This document shows, piece by piece, positions 57,314 to 64,000 of a stretch of DNA of 64,000 nt. Position numbers and translations under genes: made by a program. This DNA comes from Echinometra lucunter (lineage: Eukaryota; Echinodermata; Echinoidea; Camarodonta; Echinometridae). A model generated the notes under the pieces. It was given only the letters and a program-made list of their open reading frames with translations. It was not told where the DNA came from and did not search any database. Position 1 is the stretch's first letter. The number at the start of each line of letters is the position of its first letter. Location: contig CM057171.1 in assembly GCA_029962745.1 (NCBI GenBank), forward strand, positions 1,764,135-1,828,134. Reading direction: 5' to 3'.

Positions 57314-60300
57314 GACAATGTTGGTACTCAATCACTAGCTGGATCTGGAGGTACAGCAATACATTTCAACAAGACTCAGTCCTTCCAGTCACAACCCTTG
57401 CAAGTTTCTGAACCATTCCTACAAAACACTTCAGAAATGAGCAAAGAGTTTCAATCATCCCTAGCCCAGCATGAGAATGAAACACTGGAGATTCAGGTTG
57501 GGAATTAGCCTTACCTTCTTTAATTGTTTCCATTTCTGTCATATAAATTATATCTGTTCATGCTCCCCCCTTGGCTTTAGTCACCATTTTAGGGAAGTTA
57601 TCTACATATCTGCATTTAAATTTGTGAAATGTTATATCTTACTGTTGTAAAGATTTTCTACCTACATTCTAAGGTGTTTCATGTTGTAAGTCCCAGTTAT
57701 GATGTATTTCAGGTGAGTTAGATGGAATATGTTGCAAGCAGTAGGTATGTTTTATGGTCAGGCTACATTTATCTGCCAGCAATGTGTAACTTCAGCAAGA
57801 CTTGCTCAAGACAACATGTAATAGTGCTTAACGCACATTTTTTACAGGAGTATTTATGCTCAATGCTGTTTTCATGTGTACCTTGTTAGAATCAGGACAA
57901 AATGAATGCACTTCACTCACGCTTACATCAAGAGGCTGACAAGATACGTCGCTGGAAGGTACAGATGGAAATTGATGTGAGACAGAAAGAAAGAGGACTG
58001 AGTGATGCACAGCAGACTATAGAATCACAGAGAAAATCACTCCTGGAACTACAGGTAAATATCATTTATTTCAACAATTCAGCTCGCCATTTCAATTTAA
58101 TTTAGTTCAGTTCATTTCAATATTTATTCAATCAATGATAATTGAATAATATTGAATAATATTTATTCAATCAATGATAATTGAATGATGATTAACATAT
58201 TAAAGATGTAGTGATAGAGAAAGAAACAGGATTGAGTGGCACAGCTAAGCACAATCACTTAAGAACTCAATCTTGGAAATTCCAGTAAAAACAGTTTATA
58301 CCTGTATGAAAGGTGTAAATGTCAGGAAGACAGAGGGTCCACCTGATACATCACAGCATGATTCTTGCCAGTACATAACACCCATGGTTCCAATACCCTG
58401 TTAAAAAATATTGGAGTATATATTCCTAACAATAATGATAAATGTCAGATTGTTTTGCCTTTTGGCAATGTATTTTTACTTTTATGCCATTAACAGACAA
58501 CTCCTGCTTACCAAGAAGTATTTTTCATCCTTTTACTATAGCATATACTGCTGCCACACCTAACTTTAGGTGTTATTCCTAAAACTTCTGAAACTTCCAC
58601 GCTTTTCGCAGAGTGGGAACCGTGTGTGGATTTTTTTCTAGTGAGAACCCTGCCTCACAGACCATAGAATGAGAAAAAAAAATGTTCCTCTGCGATTCAG
58701 ATGTAATTAGATATCAGAACAAAAATCATGTAAGAAGAATGAAAGTTAATATTTTCATGAATTTTATGCTTTAGTTCATTTTGAATTGCTTTTTTTTTAT
58801 GACTGGACTTGCTTTCAGGGCTAGTATTTAGTTCCTTAGGATAAGAGTGTGTCTTTGAATTTTATTTGAGTACCAGCACTCCACAAAGCAGCACTCAATT
58901 TAGATCAAGACTTGTGATACCTTTTACATAAGGTGCACATTTAATGGTATAAAAGATGATCTCTGTTGATTTTCTTCTCTTTCAGCTCCAAAATGAGAAC
59001 CTAAGTGTAAGGCTTCAGGAAGAGATAGAAAACAGGATTGATATCTCACAGAAGTATGTACACATAAACCATTACCTCCATTTTTTGTGTATAATTTCCT
59101 AAAGCTACAATTATGTTGAGAAGCTGATATTGCCTGAAAGGAATATAATTCTTAACCCATTCGTGACAGAAGTCCACATTTTGTGGTTTGGCCTAATATC
59201 TTTTAATGCAAAGCCCTAAAAATCATACCAAATACATGAGCAGAAAGAGCAAAAAATTCTACACAAACTGTGCCCATTTTGGTTGCATCAATATTCATTA
59301 TTTGATGCTGAAATTTTTTTAAAGGAAAATAAGCATTAAAATCCTTAAATTGGCAATGTGATAGAAAGTTTGAAATCACCTGCAAATTGGCAACTTTTTG
59401 ACTTATCATCATAATTTCTGTCAATTTATATTCATTTCTGATAAATCACTTTTTATAAATAAAATGTAGCAATGAAATAAAAATGTTGGTGTTGCTAATT
59501 TGAAGAATAAAAGCTGATCAAATTAGGCTTTAAATAATTCCTGTCACGAATGGGTTAAAATAGATGATGTTAAGAGGTACTTGTGACAATAAGGTATTAA
59601 AAAATGAAACTTGTGCCACTTTAAAAGGGATGCCAAACTATCATGAGCACTTAATGCGGAGGAACAACATACTTGTATGAACTTGACATCAATGTTTATT
59701 CACAATTGATTCCGGCTACTTTGATAAGATAGTTGTGCAAAGAATTATATTTTTATTATAGCATATTTATTTGATTGATTGAAGAATTGTATCCACGAGG
59801 GAGATGTGTAACTTGGTGAAGGATTACGCTGGCAAGTTGGAGAGCAAGCTAATAGAGAGTGAACAAGTGAGAGAGGAGCTACAAGATAGTGGACAGAAAC
59901 AACTTGAAGATATGAAGGTATCAAGATTATCTTCTGATTTAAAATCATCTTTGTAAGTTGCAAAGTTAGCAGGTTGATGGAGAGTGAACAAGTTAGTGAG
60001 TGAGTAAGAGAGAAAGAGGAGGGGGGGGGGGGGTGGGCACTTTGAGATAGTGGACAAAATGACATTTTGAGGTAGACTTGATTGATGGGTCTATAAAATC
60101 TTCATTGCTGGAAAAGTTTTCTCATTTTTAAGAAAAGAAAATAAAAACACACTGATTGATTGATGAATGGCTTTATACCCTAGATGACACCATAATCCTA
60201 TATCTTTTTACTGAAGGAATATAAGGAAGCGTTTCATGAAGTGTCTTGTTTGTGATTTTTACTGACAAATTTGCCCTCAGCCAATCAGATGCAAGGATTT

Positions 60301-63232
60301 CACTTAGCTTTTAACAGTTGTCAGTAAAAATCACTGACAAGTCACTTCATGAAATGCTCACTGCAGTAAAAGTTGCCAGACTTTGATAATGGCCAGTATT
60401 CATGAAGGAGGACTATTTAAAGTCATGGTCTAAACCATGATTTATGTAAATAAAAATAAGTGTCAATAAGTGCAGACAAGCATTAGTGAGCTTATAAATG
60501 CTCATTACTACCTGCCCATTGGAGAATACGACATGCGGATTTTATGCTTTTGGAGGTTTGAATAATTGTTTAGATTTTAATCCATGCTTTGAATACAAAC
60601 CTCTTTGGGAAATTAGGCCTATGTCTGATCTGCAGTTGTGCATACTGATAGAGAAGAATCCTTGCTACTCCTCTTCTTTCAAAAGTCCATAAATAAAGAA
60701 GCTCTTTTAACCTTGTATGTCTGACAATCTGGGTATTGCCAGAAAGCAAATGTGCTTTCAATTTATTTGCTCTTACACTCTTCACAGGTCTTGGAAGTGA
60801 AATTTCAAGATTTGAGCCTAGCTCAGTGCAACAAAGTCAATGAGTTGAAATCACAATGTAAGTAGTAAAATAAGTTTCTAGTATATTTGGTTTGTTTTAC
60901 CTGTCTGCTATGAAAGCGTGCATGCTTATAAGCGCAGAAACTCTTATCCATGCATTTATTAGCAGTAGGCTTGATTATTGTAATGGATTATTGTTTGGTT
61001 TACCAGACTCACAAATCAACAAGCTGCAGCATGTTCAGAATGCATGTGCAAGACTTGTATCCAGTTCCTCAAAGTTTTCCCATATTACACCTGTTCTGAT
61101 TCAATTACATTGGCAGTAAGGCAGAGAATTGCATTTAAGATACTTTTGCTTGTTTACAAAGCACTGAATGGTCAAGCTCCTAATTACTTGTCTGAATTAA
61201 TATCATTTAGGTCACATTCATATGCACATAACTTACGAAGTACACAGGATAAGCTGCTTCTAAAGCTACCTCACTTGAGAACAAAAGTAACTCTTGGGGA
61301 TCGTGCTTTCAGTTGCGCTGCTCCAAAGCTTTGGAACAAATTACCACTGGAAATACGAAAAGCACCAACTGTTACCATCTTCAAACATTTATTGAAGACC
61401 CATCTTTTTTCAGAAGTTTTTGGTTAATTGTATTATATGCATAATTGTTTAAATTGTTTGAGCAGTAGCATTGTTGGGAGCTCTGTTACACTACAGCGCA
61501 GTAGAGTATATTTACATAGTGACTGCGCTATATAAATGGTCTAATTATTATTATTATTATTATAAGTAAGCAACCAGGGGACCGATGGCTTTAAGTCCTC
61601 TCTAAGGGACCAGGGGGGCTTTTCATGAAACAATTAGTCGGTGGTTCTCACCGACTAATTTGCTTTCAGCCAATCAGATGCGAGTATTTTCAGTAGCTTA
61701 TAACATTTGTCGGTGATTTTCACCGACAAAACTCTTCATGAAACGCTCCCCAGGTAATGATGATTAATGCCTTACCAAAGTGCATTGATTTGGTTTTGAA
61801 CCTGGTCACCTTATAATGAAATCAATGCTCTAGCAAATGAGCTATAGCATCAAGTACTGCATGTATTTGCATTGATTCTTATTTCTTATTTCAAGCTCAG
61901 TAATCTGTTGTATGCTTAAATGTGGTAAATTTTCATTCTTACATCTTACTTGACATGGACACTAGGCAAGTGAAAGAAAGATTTACATACAAAAAAAATA
62001 TTTCTTGAATAAGGAAAATTTTAGATAATTATGGTGTATTCGACCATCTTAATAAGCCATAGAAAGCAACGGTCTTTTTTTTTTTTTGGGGGGGGGGGTG
62101 GCATTTCAATGTGAAGATTTGAATGTGTTGAACTTGGGAGGAAAAAGAGAGCAGTTATTTGTATCGATCAATTCATTTAATAGAAATACTAGCCTCGTAG
62201 AAGATAAAAGTGGCAATGATGTATTCTTTTCATTCTACTCTGCAGTGCAAACGGAGAAAATGAAGTTTGCTGAAGCTGAAAAGAAAATGGAAAACAAGAT
62301 GTCTGGTATTGAGAAGGAGGTAGTAAAAACCTTGCAGTATTTGATACTTAACTTGCCTGTGCACTTTCATGTGTTTCTTCTTGTATTGAAAGAATCATAA
62401 AATTAGTTCTACGTAGTAAAGGTATGGAAATGAGCCTTATTTGAATTTATTGAAATCCATGTAATTAGAACCTTCCTTTTAAACATCATGTTGAAGTGTG
62501 TCTCATAAGCTGGATAAGTAAATCCATATTTCAAACTAAAAAAACTTTTCTGAAGTACAAAAAGCAAATGAATTCTTGAATTTCACTTGTGTAGTGATGT
62601 GACTTTCTATCGTGTTTCATTGTAACTTGTGATTGAACATGAGCTGACCACAGGCTATGATCAGAGATGAATTGGGGTCTTTTGTTAAGGAATCTAGGGG
62701 GGGGGGAGAAAAATTTGGAGGTAGAGAGTGAGAAGCTGTGGTGACTGGGAAAGAAGCTGATGCATGTTCAACATACATGATTGCTTATGACTCTCTTTAA
62801 GACTACATTCTTGAAATATACTGTGATCTCAGATGAGACAAGCCACTTTCATGGGGGAGGCTGTTATTTTATGCCTGAATAAACTTTTATAGCCTTCCAA
62901 CCTAACTCAAAACACCTCCGAGTAGTTTGTGGAACTCTTTCACTTTTTTTTTCACTTTTTTCTGTAGTGCAAGGAGCTGTAAAGTACTTCTTACAATTTA
63001 GATATGAATAAGAAATCTTTCCCATATCATTAGATTTTTAATCAGTGCAAAGTGCTTCATAATAGCAGTGGCATGTAAACCACAGCACTTTATCCTCGGA
63101 GCTTATATATGTTTTGTTTGCAGTGTGAAGAATTGCAGACTATCTGTGAGAAGAAAGACCAGACTATCTCTAAACTTCATGATGACATCAAGAAGACATC
63201 TAAACAGATCGCTGTCCTTCAACAAGAGAAAG
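57314..63232 (+). CDS. SYCP1: Synaptonemal complex protein 1 (SYCP1), seven internal exons, partial
   Basis: Exons 57314-57496, 57890-58054, 58986-59053, 59785-59917, 60788-60857, 62246-62319 and 63124-63232 all have GT-AG borders, and their phases fit, giving 267 residues of almost uninterrupted coiled coil after a Ser/Gln-rich start. Motifs match SYCP1: HQEADKIRRWKV, IESQRKSLLELQ, LSVRLQEEIEN and REMCNLVKDY, in the same order and spacing as in the vertebrate protein. SYCP1 is the meiosis-specific transverse filament that zips homologous chromosome axes. Vertebrate SYCP1 is close to 1000 residues, so only the N-terminal third is here; the start is upstream (possibly in the gap) and the rest lies past the right edge. 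Introns hold a piggyBac MITE (59152), two AGCCAATCAG MITEs and a LINE fragment. Expression would be expected in gonad. Other long coiled-coil proteins are the only alternative. Confidence 0.82.
59152..59558. mobile_element. piggyBac-type MITE, copy 3
   Basis: TTAA (59152-59155 and 59555-59558) flanks CCCATTCGTGACAG and CTGTCACGAATGGG. Same orientation as copy 1. It lies in the SYCP1 intron between 59053 and 59785. Confidence 0.85.
60226..60362. mobile_element. Short MITE, AGCCAATCAG family
   Basis: GGAAGCGTTTCATGAAGTG and CACTTCATGAAATGCTCACT ends with CTCAGCCAATCAGATGCAAG core; inner pair TTTTTACTGACAA and TTGTCAGTAAAAA. SYCP1 intron. Confidence 0.8.
60885..61562 (+). mobile_element. 5'-truncated LINE in a SYCP1 intron
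   Basis: Reverse-transcriptase C-terminus in two frames: LIHAFISSRLDYCNGLLFG and LQHVQNACARLVSS to 61119, then VRQRIAFKILLLVYKALNG to a stop near 61427 (APKLWNKLPLEIRK). The shift at about 61113 looks like a small deletion. The tail GCGCTATATAAATGGTCTAA plus TTA repeat is shared with 53266-53388. Confidence 0.85.
61611..61753. mobile_element. Short MITE, AGCCAATCAG family
   Basis: CAGGGGGGCTTTTCATGAA and TTCATGAAACGCTCCCCAG ends, TTTCAGCCAATCAGATGCGA core, inner pair TAGTCGGTG and CACCGACAA. SYCP1 intron. Confidence 0.8.
61785..61850 (-). repeat. tRNA-like relic (SINE head)
   Basis: On the minus strand TATAGCTCATTTGCTAGAGC resembles an A box region and GGTTCAAAACC a B box, about 30 bases apart. 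Stems are poor, so it is a relic and not a working tRNA. Confidence 0.4.
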
Positions 63233-63514
63233 GTTGGCAAATTACAACTGATTTTCAAGAGCCCAATTCTTCTCACATTCAAAGGCTAATATCTCCACTT
63301 ATATTCATTCTTAAGAGTCGGTTTATATATCAAATTAAAGGTAACGAAACGGGGAACAATAATCACTAATAAAACTGGATTTGAAAAATCCCGACTTGTG
63401 AGTCATTTCGACATGATGCATCACAATTGTTGTACCATGTTCAAACAAAAAGGAGGGAGCTCACTAACTTGTGTCCTTTTCATGTGTAAAGAAGGTCATG
63501 AAAAAAGTACCTAC

Positions 63515-63765
63515 TGTTAAAGACTCATACGTATGTCCATTGGCAAGCCCCTGTTCACATATGGTGCATTAAACTGCAGCTCTTATTCACATTAGCACTT
63601 CAGATATAGTTCAAATTGTAATGTATGTGAACATATTGAATGTATTGTATTACGCCATCTACTGTTGAGATGTGAAATATTTGTGTTAGTACTGATTGTA
63701 CTTAAGACACTGCAACCATATCTCTTGGAGTCAAGACGCGTTATTATTGTGCTCGTCACATCACA
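63515..63765 (+). mobile_element. Probable 5' LTR of a Gypsy-type element
   Basis: Begins TGTTAAAGAC and ends GCTCGTCACATCACA, immediately followed by TGGTGTCAGG, which could be a tRNA primer site. A gag-like frame begins 53 bases later. The partner LTR would lie beyond the window, so ends are tentative. Confidence 0.45.
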
Positions 63766-63817
63766 TGGTGTCAGGAATTTTGAAGAACCAACGCTTCCAT
63801 AGAGATATTGGATCAGT

Positions 63818-63970
63818 ATGTTGGGTCTGCAGCCTCTGGAACAATTGTCCTTTGAAGGGAACTTGTCCAAGAACTTTAATGACTGGATACGTGAATTCAG
63901 AGTTTATGAGATAGCTACTCAATTGACGGAGAAGCCAGAAATCGTTCCCCATAATGTTCAGAAAAATTGA
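63818..63970 (+). pseudogene. Start of a Gypsy-type gag, truncated by a stop
   Basis: Fifty codons from ATG to TGA. The segment LSFEGNLSKNFNDWIREF followed by EKPEI resembles the N-terminus of gag proteins of Gypsy/Mag-like LTR retrotransposons. The stop comes much too early for gag, so this copy is broken here or the frame shifts. It overlaps the expected continuation of the SYCP1 gene as an intronic insertion. Confidence 0.5.
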
Positions 63971-64000
63971 TTTTTACGTAACATACTTTGACTATGGGTT

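Noticed and set aside
32401..59424. Related frames (MTEIMM start) in the three piggyBac-type MITEs
   Set aside because: They differ in length, contain indels and have no transposase motifs. The similarity is due to element copies.

Overview
The window is animal genomic DNA from a draft assembly, with two 500-base N gaps (22096-22595 and 55596-56095). It is most likely an echinoderm, probably a sea urchin. Spliced genes have GT-AG introns, it is crowded with short inverted-repeat elements and microsatellites, TRIM-type genes are duplicated, and one 3.6 kb element has the architecture of the TU foldback transposons described from Strongylocentrotus. The species call is inference; I could not run a search.

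Left part (1-38 kb). A 3' fragment of a RING/B-box TRIM gene (1-1317, +) is followed by a four-exon GM2 ganglioside activator-like gene on the minus strand (4391-10295). A second complete GM2A-like gene is on the plus strand (17094-20759). The two have identical lengths for exons 1-3 (118, 214 and 193 bp), signal peptides and eight cysteines each. At 33563-33685 lies a lone, intact last exon of a GM2A-like gene, followed by a complete 644-residue TRIM gene on the minus strand (35488-37422). The pair (orphan exon plus TRIM) is the mirror image of the left pair (TRIM plus last GM2A exon), including similar non-coding flanks, so the locus carries an inverted segmental duplication. GM2A-like proteins are secreted or lysosomal lipid binders; the TRIM proteins are predicted cytosolic E3 ubiquitin ligases. 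No direct functional link is visible.

Middle part (38-50 kb). No convincing host gene. It holds a hAT-like element (38478-39681) built of a tandem array of about 180 bp units, more of the same array (to about 44.5 kb), and a 3589 bp TU-like foldback element (40334-43922) inserted in one array unit with a candidate 9 bp target duplication. Several other inverted-repeat elements and poly-G runs follow.

Right part (50-64 kb). A decayed pogo/Tigger-type transposase with a C-terminal PHD-like finger (50162-52213), 5'-truncated LINEs, and seven exons of a coiled-coil gene that I identify as SYCP1, the transverse filament protein of the synaptonemal complex (57314-63232, +). Its first exon(s) lie upstream or in the gap and its remainder lies beyond the right edge. 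The window ends in what looks like the 5' end of a Gypsy-type LTR element.

The most unusual signal is a set of four unrelated small foldback elements (4806-5485, 9451-9803, 17409-17535, 53755-53910), each filled with degenerate iterations of its own short motif (CCAATTG, AAGGTGCA, TCAACACC, ACCATGG). Also notable are a 349 bp element with 34 bp terminal inverted repeats and a tRNA-like promoter inside (21346-21694), and an inverted pair of hammerhead-like cores (3341-3828).
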